This document shows, one piece after another, positions 24,885-32,863 of a DNA stretch of 38,595 nt (positions are counted from its first letter, which is position 1; each line of letters begins with the position of its first letter). Under the pieces are notes generated by a model. That model was not told where the DNA came from. It did not search any database and worked only from the letters and a program-made list of their open reading frames with translations. The DNA comes from Synergistaceae bacterium (lineage in GTDB: Bacteria; Synergistota; Synergistia; Synergistales; Aminobacteriaceae): the NCBI GenBank assembly GCA_031277095.1, contig JAISLU010000097.1, forward strand, positions 1 through 38,595. The letters run 5' to 3'. Position numbers and translations under genes: made by a program.

Positions 24885-24959
24885 GTCAGAGAGTTTGAAG
24901 TCGGAAAGTTTGAATCGGAGAGCTTGAAACGGAGATTTTTGAGACGGAGAATTTGAAAA
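24885..24959 (+). repeat. 15-nt x5 tandem array in the dut leader
   Basis: Five 15-nt units (second unit GTCGGAAAGTTTGAA) fill exactly 75 nt between the pnp stop and the dut start. Units 3-5 each carry GGAG, so the dut leader presents a Shine-Dalgarno-like motif every 15 nt. The consensus resembles the array at 13171-13245. Confidence 0.92.
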
Positions 24960-24968
24960 TTGGAAAAC

Positions 24969-25412
24969 ATGCCCAGAGTATCGGTTGCCATACACCGGAC
25001 GGAGCGCGCCAGGGAATTTCCCCTGCCCGCCTACGCGACGCCGGCATCGGCGGGGGTCGATCTCCGCTCGGTGGAAAGGCGCGTTTTGCAGCCTGGGGAG
25101 AGAGCCCTGGTTCCGACGGGTATCCGCATTGCGCTCCCCCTCGGCTACGAGGCTCAGGTGCGTCCTCGCAGCGGGCTGGCGTTGAAACAGGGAATAACTT
25201 TGCCCAATAGTCCAGGAACCATCGACGCGGACTACCGCGGCGAAATTCAGGTGATTTTACTGAACTTGGGCGACGCCCCTTTTACGATAGAGCCGGGGGA
25301 CCGCATCGCCCAGTTGGTCGTGGCTCCCGTCAGTCAGGTGGACTGGACGGAGGCCGACGCTCTGGACGAAACGGAGCGCAATACCGGAGGATTCGGCAGC
25401 ACGGGCAAATGA
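24969..25412 (+). CDS. dut: Deoxyuridine 5'-triphosphate nucleotidohydrolase
   Basis: Homotrimeric dUTPase: converts dUTP to dUMP and PPi, which keeps uracil out of DNA and supplies thymidylate synthesis. 147 aa, normal. Conserved motifs in order: 1, SAGVDLRS; 2, RPRSGLALK; 3, [13 protein letters not shown] (with the catalytic Asp); 4, GDRIAQLVV; 5, [10 protein letters not shown] at the C-terminus. The ATG at 24969 is used, but the site is ambiguous: a TTG at 24960 is 10 nt after a GGAG of the preceding repeat array and would add three residues. It lies 85 nt after pnp and is probably cotranscribed. Confidence 0.95.
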   Translation: MPRVSVAIHRTERAREFPLPAYATPASAGVDLRSVERRVLQPGERALVPTGIRIALPLGYEAQVRPRSGLALKQGITLPNSPGTIDADYRGEIQVILLNLGDAPFTIEPGDRIAQLVVAPVSQVDWTEADALDETERNTGGFGSTGK

Positions 25413-25559
25413 AAACAATAATAAACACAATAATGAAAACAATGATGTAAAATAAAAAAATGCCGAAATTGTTTTGTATATTTTGACGTTTTCTTATGGA
25501 CGTATTTCATCGTGTCAACGGGGGAATAAAGAAGGAGAAACTCCAGCGGGGAGGCTAAG

Positions 25560-25958
25560 GTGTTACTTCACAAAGAATTCACTTTCGACGCGGCTCACAA
25601 TCTGGTTCATTATCATGGCAAGTGCGAAGCTCTGCACGGGCATACCTACCGGTTGGGCGTGACGTTGGAAGGGACTCCGGACGAGGAGGGGATGGTTCTC
25701 GACTTTTGCGAATTGTCCCGAATCGTGCAAGAGCGGGTGCTGTCGCGTCTGGACCACAGCTACATCAACGACGTGGTGGAACAGCCGACGGCGGAAAACA
25801 TCGCGGGCTGGATTTGGGACCAGATTCAAGAGGAAGTTTTGCGTCCCAACTGCAGGCTGTTTCAAGTAGAGATTTGGGAGACGCCCACCAACTGCGCGAT
25901 TCTGAGAGCCGAAGACCGAGGGGTCGGAACACCCGCTCGGTCCCTGCGAGGGGCCTGA
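25560..25958 (+). CDS. queD: 6-carboxytetrahydropterin synthase QueD
   Basis: Converts 7,8-dihydroneopterin triphosphate to 6-carboxytetrahydropterin, the second step of queuosine (preQ0/preQ1) synthesis. 132 aa with PTPS fold. The zinc ligands are H in FDAAHNL (about 13) and the pair in LHGHTY (about 26-28); the catalytic Cys is in KCEALHGH. An LDHSYIND block and a late E in VEIWETPTN follow. The GTG start has GGGGAGG 5 nt upstream. folE2 begins 4 nt after the stop, and it makes the substrate of this enzyme. Confidence 0.9.
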   Translation: MLLHKEFTFDAAHNLVHYHGKCEALHGHTYRLGVTLEGTPDEEGMVLDFCELSRIVQERVLSRLDHSYINDVVEQPTAENIAGWIWDQIQEEVLRPNCRLFQVEIWETPTNCAILRAEDRGVGTPARSLRGA

Positions 25959-25962
25959 AAAA

Positions 25963-26784
25963 TTGAGAGATGTGCAGAGCGACAAAGATTCCAGAAACGT
26001 CGCTATCGATCGCGTCGGTGTGCGGAACGTCAGCTATCCCGTCATCGTCATGGACCGGGACAGCGGTATCCAAAATACGGTGGCGTCGGTTTCCATGTCC
26101 GTCTCGCTGCCTCACGAATACAGAGGAACGCACATGAGCCGTTTCATCGAGACCCTCGAAGAATACAAAGGCAAGGTCGGCCCTGCCACCCTCGAGGCCT
26201 TGACCCGGCGCCTGTGTACGAAGCTGAACGCGACGGAGGCGGAAATCCAGTTTCAGTTCCCCTATTTTATCCGTAAATGCGCTCCTGTTTCGGGTATCCC
26301 GAGCTACATGCGCTACGACGCCAGCTTGCGGGGGATGTACAAAGAAGACGCCTTCGACATGATCACGGGGGTAGAGGTGGCCGTTCAAACTCTTTGCCCT
26401 TGTTCCAAGGAAATCTCCTCTTGCGGGGCCCACAATCAACGGACACGGGTGCGCCTCTGGGTCAGAATGGACGAGCTGGTGTGGTTCGAAGAGATGATTC
26501 AGGTGGTGGAGCGTTCTTCGTCGACGCCTCTTTACACTTTGCTGAAGCGCGAGGACGAAAGATACGTGACGGAACAGGCCTACGCCAACCCTCACTTCGT
26601 GGAGGATGTGGTGCGGGACTTGGCTGTGGAGTTGAATCGGGACGAGCGAATAAACTGGTACGGCATATCCGTGCTGAGCGCCGAAAGCATCCACAACCAC
26701 GACGCTTTTGCCGAGATTTTCCGCGATAAAAGAGAAGGCAGCGCAAGAAGGCTATATAAAGAAGGCTATGAAACAGGATTATAG
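25963..26784 (+). CDS. folE2: GTP cyclohydrolase IB FolE2
   Basis: Makes 7,8-dihydroneopterin triphosphate from GTP, the first step for folate and queuosine. 273 aa, normal. FolE2 blocks are visible: SVSLPHEYRGTHMSRFIETL (with metal/active-site residues), the catalytic Cys in TLCPCSKEISSCGAHNQR and the end block SAESIHNHDAFAE. The TTG start has GAGGGG 9 nt upstream. Paired with queD, it points to queuosine precursor supply here. The last residues, from RRLYKEGYE on, come from a 14-15-nt repeat that continues past the stop codon, so the C-terminal tail is probably dispensable. Confidence 0.93.
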   Translation: MRDVQSDKDSRNVAIDRVGVRNVSYPVIVMDRDSGIQNTVASVSMSVSLPHEYRGTHMSRFIETLEEYKGKVGPATLEALTRRLCTKLNATEAEIQFQFPYFIRKCAPVSGIPSYMRYDASLRGMYKEDAFDMITGVEVAVQTLCPCSKEISSCGAHNQRTRVRLWVRMDELVWFEEMIQVVERSSSTPLYTLLKREDERYVTEQAYANPHFVEDVVRDLAVELNRDERINWYGISVLSAESIHNHDAFAEIFRDKREGSARRLYKEGYETGL

Positions 26785-26833
26785 AGGCAAGAAGTTATAA
26801 AAGAAGGTCATAAAAAAGGTCGTAAATTGAAGA
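26745..26833 (+). repeat. Degenerate 14-15-nt array spanning folE2 stop and hlyD-like leader
   Basis: Repeats of an AAGAAGGCTATAAA-like unit start inside folE2 codons (two close copies, 26746-26772) and continue beyond the stop as AAGAAGTTATAA, AAGAAGGTCATAA and AAAGGTCGTAAATTG. They end at the ATG of the HlyD-like gene. Copies are imperfect and spacing varies. Confidence 0.65.
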
Positions 26834-27790
26834 ATGGGAGCGAACAACAACAAAAAGAAACGCCAGCGCCGGCGCGACGGCAGCAATTGGGGTTTTTTCA
26901 AAAAAACGGTCTACTACGCGATAGTCGTGATTTTGGTGATGGCCGTCGTCGAGGCGTACCTTTTGTGGCTGGACAACTACAACATGCTGCACCCCGAGGT
27001 GGTGGCGGCCACGGCAATGGGTTATGTGGAAGAGCTGCCTTTGGACGGCGTCCTGGTGTGGGACGAGCGGGTCGTTCCCGCTCCCCGGGAGGGTGTGGTG
27101 ACGTATCTTTTTCACGAGCCCAGACGTGTGCAGAAGGGAGACACGGTGGCCGCCATTGACGGCGTCGCGGTTGCCGTGGACACGCCCGGATATTTTTCTC
27201 CCATCTTGGACGGGCAGGAAGGAAAGTGGGTTTACGCGAAACTGTGGCACGGTTTTTCTCAGTTTCCGCTTCTCGAAAACCCCCGGCCCGTACAGGAGGG
27301 TCTGCCCTTGGAGAAAGGAAAGCCTTTGGGCAAGCTGGTGCCCCAGCCCCAAGATTTGCGGTGTATCGCCTACCTGGACAAGACGATTTCCCTGGAGCAG
27401 GACATCAAGCGCGGCTTTCTGGAAATCAAGACGGAGCCGGCCGGAAAGGGCAGGCAGGCCGCAGTCCGCGCCTCCGTCGAAGTGGGACAGAAAGTCAAAG
27501 TATATCTCACCTTGCCTTTTTTCCCTCCGGAGATTTTGAGGAGACGAACGTTCTCCTGCAGCGTATTGACGGGAAACCGGCAGGGAGTGGCGCTTCCCCA
27601 CTCGGCGGTGGTGCTGCGGGAGGGCGCGCTGGGGGTTCTTATGGTCAAGGGCACCGTTACGGAATTTACCCAAGTCGAAGGTTTCCCGGCGGACGAGAGC
27701 AATTTTTTCATCACGAAAGGCGTCGTTCCCGGTAACGTGGTGGTTTTGCACGCGGACAAGGTCAAAGAAGGAGTCGTCAGGCTTTGGTGA
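26834..27790 (+). CDS. HlyD-family-like single-pass membrane protein
   Basis: 318 aa with a basic N-terminus (KKKRQRRRDG), one transmembrane helix (about residues 27-47: YYAIVVILVMAVVEAYLLWL) and a periplasmic part. That part begins with a short barrel-sandwich-like segment (DGVLVWDERVVPAPREGVVT ... VQKGDTVAAIDG) and continues in beta-rich sequence. This matches the HlyD-like protein often found next to yggS-sepF in Firmicutes and Synergistota; its task there is not established. It lacks the long coiled-coil hairpin of true efflux adaptors. It overlaps yggS by 7 nt. Confidence 0.7.
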   Translation: MGANNNKKKRQRRRDGSNWGFFKKTVYYAIVVILVMAVVEAYLLWLDNYNMLHPEVVAATAMGYVEELPLDGVLVWDERVVPAPREGVVTYLFHEPRRVQKGDTVAAIDGVAVAVDTPGYFSPILDGQEGKWVYAKLWHGFSQFPLLENPRPVQEGLPLEKGKPLGKLVPQPQDLRCIAYLDKTISLEQDIKRGFLEIKTEPAGKGRQAAVRASVEVGQKVKVYLTLPFFPPEILRRRTFSCSVLTGNRQGVALPHSAVVLREGALGVLMVKGTVTEFTQVEGFPADESNFFITKGVVPGNVVVLHADKVKEGVVRLW

Positions 27791-28551
27791 AAGCGCAAAT
27801 GGAAGAGAAAAGCATCGAAAGCCGCGCCGCGGCTGTGAGAGAAAGAATGGCGGAAAGCGCCGCCCGCGCCGGACGCAAGGGTTCCGAAATAAAGTTGATG
27901 GCGGTCACGAAAACGAGAACGGTGGCGGAGATGTTGACGGCCGCGCCTTTTGTGGATGCTTTGGGAGAAAACCGAGTGCAGGAAGCCGCCTCCAAAAAGG
28001 AAGTTTGGGAAAAGGAAGTTAAGGAAAAAGAAGTTAAGGAAAAGGAAGTTTGGGCCGATTCCTCGAAGCTCGAGTGGCATTTGATCGGCCATCTGCAGCG
28101 CAACAAAGTCCGTAAGGCCTTGGCCTTGTTCGACGCCCTGGATTCCCTGGATTCCGTCGAATTGGCTTTGGCGGCCGAGCGCACCGCGGCTGAAGAGGGG
28201 CGTACCGTTCCTGTTCTCATCGAGGTCAACACGTCGGGCGAGGAGAATAAAACGGGGATCCACGTCGAAAACTTCCCGGAGCTTTTGGACGGTGTGCTGG
28301 GCTGCGCACACCTGAAGCTGGAGGGTTTTATGACCGTCGGCCCTTTGACCGACGACGAAACGCGGGTGCGGAGCGCCTTTGCCCAGTTACGAGAAATGGC
28401 GTCCCAGGCTCGCCTGAGGTCGGGGTTGCCCGTGCCCGTGCTTTCTATGGGAATGAGCGAAGATTTTCACTGGGCTATTTTGGAGGGCAGCACCTGCGTG
28501 CGGATAGGCACTTTTTTGTTTGGGCCAAGAGCCGGAAAAGGCGGATTTTAG
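27784..28551 (+). CDS. yggS: YggS/PLPBP pyridoxal-phosphate homeostasis protein
   Basis: Cytoplasmic single-domain TIM-barrel protein that binds PLP and buffers free B6. 255 aa against a usual 225-235. The PLP lysine is K43 in LMAVTKTR; FGENRVQE-like LGENRVQE follows (61-67), then WHLIGHLQRNKV (98-109) and SMGMSEDF with R-I-G near the C-terminus. Between GENRVQE and WHLIGH there is an insertion, KEVWE-KEVKE-KEVKE-KEVWA, coded by four 15-nt repeats; relatives have only a short loop. The TTG start has AAGGAG 10 nt upstream and overlaps the end of the HlyD-like gene. It is the ylmE position of the sepF cluster. Confidence 0.92.
   Translation: MVKAQMEEKSIESRAAAVRERMAESAARAGRKGSEIKLMAVTKTRTVAEMLTAAPFVDALGENRVQEAASKKEVWEKEVKEKEVKEKEVWADSSKLEWHLIGHLQRNKVRKALALFDALDSLDSVELALAAERTAAEEGRTVPVLIEVNTSGEENKTGIHVENFPELLDGVLGCAHLKLEGFMTVGPLTDDETRVRSAFAQLREMASQARLRSGLPVPVLSMGMSEDFHWAILEGSTCVRIGTFLFGPRAGKGGF
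27997..28056 (+). repeat. 15-nt x4 in-frame tandem repeat in yggS
   Basis: Four adjacent 15-nt units (first AAGGAAGTTTGGGAA) encode KEVWE, KEVKE, KEVKE, KEVWA. The 60-nt block begins and ends on codon boundaries. Confidence 0.95.
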
Positions 28552-28576
28552 GGGTTCGCTCCCGGGATGTTGAACG

Positions 28577-28605
28577 TTTACAAAACGAAAAATCTATCTT
28601 AAAGT
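28577..28605 (+). promoter_or_regulatory. Candidate sigmaA promoter of sepF
   Basis: TTTACA (28577-28582), a 17-nt spacer and TAAAGT (28600-28605). It lies in the 197-nt yggS-sepF gap just before the AT-rich repeats and could drive sepF-divIVA-recG. Confidence 0.4.
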
Positions 28606-28618
28606 TTTCTTGATTTAT

Positions 28619-28716
28619 AATAGAGATAGAAAATTGAAATTGATATTGATATTAAAATTGAAATCGAAAATAGAGAGATTGAGATAGAAAAAGAGAGATA
28701 GAAAAGGAAGGATAGG
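28619..28716 (+). repeat. AT-rich degenerate repeats in the sepF leader
   Basis: About 100 nt made of short recurring words such as AGAGATAGAAAA, ATTGAAAT and TGATATTGATAT, purine-rich in the sense of sepF. The unit length is not constant (about 6-15 nt). It is followed by a normal GAAGGAGG ribosome-binding site. Confidence 0.7.
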
Positions 28717-28748
28717 AACTCCCTGTTTTCTGAAGGAGGCACGGACGG

Positions 28749-29159
28749 GTGCGAAAACTGTTGCAGCTTTTTGGTTTTTATGGAGACGAGTACGAAGATA
28801 ACGAAGACGAGTACTCGGATTACGAAGAAGAACCGCAACACAGAGGAACGAAAAAAAGCAAAATGGGGAAAAGAGACGAGCTTCGCGCGAGGCCTGTTTC
28901 TCCCAAGTTGGTTTTTTGCAAGGGAGTCCCGTCGGAAGATATAAAACTTCGATTGCGCGATGTGCTGCTGGAGGGGGCGATGGTGCTTTTGGACCTTCAG
29001 GGCCTGGACGAGGAACGCATAGAGGAAGGGCGCAGCTTTCTTCACTTCATGGGAGGGGTTGCGTTTGCGCATAAAGGGCTGATGGAGCGCATAGGGCCGT
29101 CTCTATTTGTGATTACGCCACATGAAGGAATGCTTCAGTGGTGGCCCGGGGAGGAGTAG
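28749..29159 (+). CDS. sepF: Cell division protein SepF
   Basis: Binds FtsZ and tethers or bundles Z-ring filaments at the membrane. 136 aa. The N-terminus MRKLLQLFGF can act as the membrane-binding amphipathic helix. An acidic linker (DEYEDNEDEYSDYEEE) follows, and the C-terminal SepF core spans about 55-135, with the GGVAFAHKGLMERIGPSLFV-type block and a TPHEG ending. GTG start at 28749, GAAGGAGG 10 nt upstream. It is the first of a tight run sepF-divIVA-recG (3- and 16-nt gaps). ylmG and ylmH, common neighbours in Firmicutes, are not present. Confidence 0.9.
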   Translation: MRKLLQLFGFYGDEYEDNEDEYSDYEEEPQHRGTKKSKMGKRDELRARPVSPKLVFCKGVPSEDIKLRLRDVLLEGAMVLLDLQGLDEERIEEGRSFLHFMGGVAFAHKGLMERIGPSLFVITPHEGMLQWWPGEE

Positions 29160-29162
29160 CCG

Positions 29163-29960
29163 ATGTCGGATCTTTTGACCGCCAAGGATGTAGAGCTGAA
29201 AATATTGAAAAAAGCGTCGTTTGGGGGATATTCTATCCCGGATGTGGAGGAATTTCTGAACCAGATCGCCGAAGATCTGGAGACTTATGCCTTGCGCCAG
29301 AGCGAGCAGCAGAGGCGCATATTCGAGCTGGAAGAAGCTCTGAAGCGGCATGAGGCCATGAAGGACACCATCAAAGATGCCCTCATTCTGGCTCAGAAAA
29401 GCGCAAAGGACAAAGAAGACGACGCAAAACATCAGGCAGAGCTCATTTTGGCCAAGGCCGAGGCCAAGGTCAGTGAGTTCGAACTTCAGGGACGCCGCCG
29501 CATCGAGGAGGCGGAGATCACCGCGGACGGCATTATAGCCGATGCCCGCGCGTCCGCAGCGCAGATTCTGAAACACGCCGAAGAAGTGCAGGAAGAGGCC
29601 CAGAAGCGCCTGGAAAACACGGAATTGGAAATTGCGCGCCGCATGGCGGAGGCCAACGACAAGGCCAGCGATATCACGGCCGCCGCCCGCCTGGAAGCGA
29701 GGCGCGTAACCAGCAAGGTCAAACATGAAATCGAGGAAAGCAAGCGCGAGCTGAGCGCAATTCAAGTGGAAAGACGGCGTTTTTTGAGGGATGCCAGCGA
29801 ACTCGCGGGGGCATTTACCCACGTGATCGAGGAAGCGAGCCGGAAAATAGAAAAAGGAAGTTCGCCTCTCGACGAGGTAGAGCCGCAGGAGACGACGAGG
29901 ATGACCTTGTCTTTCTCCCCCGTAGTCGACGACGCGGACGACGAGGTGGCCATTTCCTGA
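29163..29960 (+). CDS. divIVA: DivIVA domain protein
   Basis: Coiled-coil protein that in other bacteria senses curved membrane at poles and septa and recruits division or envelope factors. 265 aa. The N-terminal DivIVA motif is clear (LTAKDVELKILKKASFGGYS then PDVEEFLNQIAEDLE). A long uninterrupted coiled coil occupies about residues 40-230 with many Ala/Glu/Lys heptads, and an acidic tail follows. It sits directly after sepF, as in Firmicutes, here in a probable diderm. Confidence 0.92.
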   Translation: MSDLLTAKDVELKILKKASFGGYSIPDVEEFLNQIAEDLETYALRQSEQQRRIFELEEALKRHEAMKDTIKDALILAQKSAKDKEDDAKHQAELILAKAEAKVSEFELQGRRRIEEAEITADGIIADARASAAQILKHAEEVQEEAQKRLENTELEIARRMAEANDKASDITAAARLEARRVTSKVKHEIEESKRELSAIQVERRRFLRDASELAGAFTHVIEEASRKIEKGSSPLDEVEPQETTRMTLSFSPVVDDADDEVAIS

Positions 29961-29976
29961 CGGTGAACCTTTCGCG

Positions 29977-32037
29977 ATGAGCCTTTTTTCGCCGGTCCGA
30001 TTTGCCAAGGGCGTGGGCGAGAAGCGTGAGCGCGCCTTTTCGCGCTTGGGGGTCAAAACGGTGGAGGATCTTCTGTTTTTTTTCCCCCGCCGCTACGAAG
30101 ACCGCCGCAATATCACGCCCCTTTCGGCGCTGACCGCGGGCGCTGCGGTATCTGTGGTGGCTCAGGTGGTCGCCTTCGAAAAACGTCCTACTTCCCGTCA
30201 AGGTTTGGAGGTTTCGTCGATCCTTTTAAGCGACGGCGAAAACGTCGCCAAAGCGGTGTGGTTCAACGCGCGAAAACTGGAAGACGTCTTGGTGCCAGGA
30301 GTTCGGGTCGCTCTTTACGGAAAGGTGGAAATGCGGTCGGGACTTCAACTGACCAACCCCGAGTTCGAGGTGTTGGACGAGTCCGACCCGGAGTCGGTGG
30401 GGCGTATCGTCTCTATCTACCCGGCCACGGCGGGGCTTTCCCCCAAGTGGGTCCGCCGCGTGGTGTCCTCGGCGTTGGAGCTTTATTTGTCCGAGGTGGA
30501 GGACTTCGTCCCGGCGGAAATACGGGAGAAATATAATTTTTCGGCCCTGAGAGAGTCGGTGATGGAGCTGCACCGGCCCCAAGGACGTGAAAGCTGGTTG
30601 AGGGCGCGAAACCGTTTGGCCTTTGACGAGCTTTTTCTTTTGCAGACGGGGCTTTTGCTGCGTAAAAAAAGACGCGCTTCGGCGCAAAAAGTTTCCGGCC
30701 CGCTGCGCGCCGGAGAGAAATTCAAAAATTTCCGCCGGTCGCTTCCTTTTCAGTTGACGAAAGCGCAGGATCGGTGCATTCGAGAGGTTGCCTCCGATTT
30801 GGCCTCCCAGGTCCCCATGAACCGTTTGCTTCAAGGGGATGTGAGTTCCGGGAAAACGGTGGTCGCCATGGCGGCGCTGGTGATCGCCGTGGACGGAGGC
30901 GCTCAGGCGGCCTTCATGGCCCCCACGGAGATTTTAGCCCAACAGCATTTTTTCAGGCTCAAAGCGCTGCTGGCCAAACTGGATATTCGCGTCGATCTTT
31001 TGACGGGCTCTCTTTCCCAGGGCGCCCGCAACAAAACCCTGGAGGGGGTCTCCTCCGGAGATACCCGGATACTCGTGGGGACTCACGCGATTTTCGGCCC
31101 GAAGGTTTCTTTCAAAGAACTGGGGCTGGTGATTGTGGACGAGCAGCATCGATTCGGGGTCCTGCAGAAAAACGCCCTCCTGGCGAAAACCCGTTCGCCC
31201 CACGTGCTGGTGATGACGGCCACCCCCATTCCCCGCACTCTCACCCTTTCCATCTACGGAGATCTCGACGTCTCCCTTCTGGACGAGCTGCCGGCCGGGC
31301 GCAAACCCGTGAAAACCCACCGCCTGGATTTTTCCCCCTCCCAGCAGACGCGCTTGTTGAACTTCGTCCGGGATACGGCGCGCCAGGGACACCAGATCTA
31401 CTGGGTCTGCCCCATAATCGAGGAGAGCGACAAACTGGACGTGACCGCCGCGTATTCCCGTTTCCAAAATTTGAGACAGGAGCTGCCCGGCCTGAAGATC
31501 GCCCTGCTCCACGGACAGCTGCCCGCCGACGAAAAGGAGTCCGTCATGGAGGCTTTCGCGTCGGGAGAAACCGATCTTCTGGTCTCCACCAGCGTCGTGG
31601 AGGTGGGGGTGGACGTATCCAACGCCACCGTCATGGTCATCGAAGACGCCGTCCGTTTCGGCGTGGCGCAACTGCACCAGCTTCGCGGCAGAGTGGGGAG
31701 AGGGGAAGGAGAAAGCCACTGTATCCTTCTGACCGGAAAGACTACCCCGGAGGGGATCGCCCGGCTGGATGCCATGTCCTCCACCTGCGACGGGTTCAAG
31801 ATCGCGGAAATGGACCTTCGCCAGAGAGGACCGGGGGAGATCTGCGGCATCCGTCAGCACGGAGTCACCGACTTTCGCGTTGCCGACCTGGTGCGGGACC
31901 GCAAACTTCTGGAGATGGCAAGGCAGGAAGCAGCCGCTCTCGTGGAGAAGGACCCCGAACTGGAAAACGCACGCCCTCTGGCGGAGGCTCTGATGTCGCG
32001 CCTGGGCCCGACGCTGGAACTCGCGGGAACGGCCTAG
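29977..32037 (+). CDS. recG: ATP-dependent DNA helicase RecG
   Basis: Branch-migration helicase that reverses stalled forks and processes Holliday junctions and R-loops. 686 aa, normal. It has an N-terminal wedge/OB domain (about 1-210; LLFFFPRRYEDRR at 32-44) and a motor of two RecA lobes. Walker A reads LLQGDVSSGKT (about 284-294), with Ser where most RecG have Gly (GDVGSGKT); the residue is a conservative change. DEQHRFG is the DExH-type motif II, VMTATPIPRTL motif III, and QLRGRVGRG motif VI. The 3' end is convergent with the yedF-like gene, with only 7 nt between stops. Confidence 0.96.
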   Translation: MSLFSPVRFAKGVGEKRERAFSRLGVKTVEDLLFFFPRRYEDRRNITPLSALTAGAAVSVVAQVVAFEKRPTSRQGLEVSSILLSDGENVAKAVWFNARKLEDVLVPGVRVALYGKVEMRSGLQLTNPEFEVLDESDPESVGRIVSIYPATAGLSPKWVRRVVSSALELYLSEVEDFVPAEIREKYNFSALRESVMELHRPQGRESWLRARNRLAFDELFLLQTGLLLRKKRRASAQKVSGPLRAGEKFKNFRRSLPFQLTKAQDRCIREVASDLASQVPMNRLLQGDVSSGKTVVAMAALVIAVDGGAQAAFMAPTEILAQQHFFRLKALLAKLDIRVDLLTGSLSQGARNKTLEGVSSGDTRILVGTHAIFGPKVSFKELGLVIVDEQHRFGVLQKNALLAKTRSPHVLVMTATPIPRTLTLSIYGDLDVSLLDELPAGRKPVKTHRLDFSPSQQTRLLNFVRDTARQGHQIYWVCPIIEESDKLDVTAAYSRFQNLRQELPGLKIALLHGQLPADEKESVMEAFASGETDLLVSTSVVEVGVDVSNATVMVIEDAVRFGVAQLHQLRGRVGRGEGESHCILLTGKTTPEGIARLDAMSSTCDGFKIAEMDLRQRGPGEICGIRQHGVTDFRVADLVRDRKLLEMARQEAAALVEKDPELENARPLAEALMSRLGPTLELAGTA

Positions 32038-32044
32038 CCCCGCG

Positions 32045-32725
32045 CTACAGCGTTATGATTTTGCTCGCTTTGTTCAGGTTCTCGACGATCTCGAACATGT
32101 TGGAGATGGTCCCCGTCCCTATCTGTTCGGCTATCTGAAAATGGCCGACGCAGGTTCCGCAAACCAGCACTAGAGTGCCTTTCTTTTCCAGATTTTTAAG
32201 GTGATCGCAGGACGAGGAATCGTACAGCGCCAGCTTGACGCCTTCGTTCATGAGGGCGACGGCGAGAGGGGCGTCGTCCAACTGGGACAGCGTTCCCAGA
32301 AAGCTCTTCATCAAAATCTCGCCGAGCTGCGGATCGTTCCGCCCCAGGTTTTGACAGGTGATGAGAACGGAAAAGGTCTCCTCGGATTTCAGTTCTTTCA
32401 GTTCTTCTTGCCGCTGTTTTTCCTGTTTCCGGGACTGGGCCGGAGCTTGAATATTGGACGGGCGACGCAAAAGATCCATCTCCTCGGCATTGGGGGAAGC
32501 CGCGCCCACCGGCCCGTTTTTTGAGCTTGCGGAAATCGTGATCACCCCGTCGTCGTCTTTCAAATGCACGGCAAACCCTTTATTTTCCAAAAAACGCCTC
32601 ACGTTACTGGCCGAGACGGGGTTGTCCAGCAGGACCTCGATTTCCCTTTCACCTCGGTCCAGGCATGCCTTGGTCAAAATGACCGGTTCCGGGCAGGCTT
32701 TTCCTCTCGCGTCGATCTTCTTCAT
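32045..32725 (-). CDS. yedF: YedF-like selenium-associated sulfurtransferase-like protein
   Basis: 226 aa with an N-terminal TusA-like domain (about 1-75; DARGKACPEPVILTK with the conserved Cys-Pro) joined by a polar linker to a C-terminal DsrE-like domain. That domain contains the CGTCVGHF cysteine pair (about 192-199). This domain order is that of the selenium-metabolism YedF family, which co-occurs with SelD; the reaction is not established. ATG at 32725 is fixed by AGGAGGG 7 nt upstream. It is divergent from selA-selB, so the linkage to selenium genes is visible here. The linker is rich in KQ/KE repeats but not cleanly periodic. Confidence 0.85.
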   Translation of the reverse strand: MKKIDARGKACPEPVILTKACLDRGEREIEVLLDNPVSASNVRRFLENKGFAVHLKDDDGVITISASSKNGPVGAASPNAEEMDLLRRPSNIQAPAQSRKQEKQRQEELKELKSEETFSVLITCQNLGRNDPQLGEILMKSFLGTLSQLDDAPLAVALMNEGVKLALYDSSSCDHLKNLEKKGTLVLVCGTCVGHFQIAEQIGTGTISNMFEIVENLNKASKIITL

Positions 32726-32806
32726 GCTTCGTCCCTCCTGAAAATGGTGCGGCGCACCGGGCAATTTTATGATTTAGAGTTATTATAGAATATGTATTCT
32801 TCTTTT

Positions 32807-32845
32807 ACGGAACATCAATACGAAACATAAATACGAAACATAAAC
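32807..32845 (+). repeat. 13-nt x3 tandem array in the selA leader
   Basis: Three adjacent 13-nt units (second ACGAAACATAAAT) fill 39 nt and end 5 nt before the selA ribosome-binding site. A TATAAT on the minus strand (32787-32782) may be part of the yedF promoter. Confidence 0.85.
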
Positions 32846-32863
32846 AAACTAAGGGGCATCGTG

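Noticed and set aside
25413-25559. Possible preQ1 riboswitch before queD
   Set aside because: I could not find the conserved short hairpin with an A-rich tail and anti-SD pairing; the gap holds AAAACAATAAT-like repeats and a normal ribosome-binding site.
29321-29850. Heptad-like sequence in divIVA as another tandem array
   Set aside because: It is a normal coiled coil: no DNA-level copies of a fixed unit are visible.
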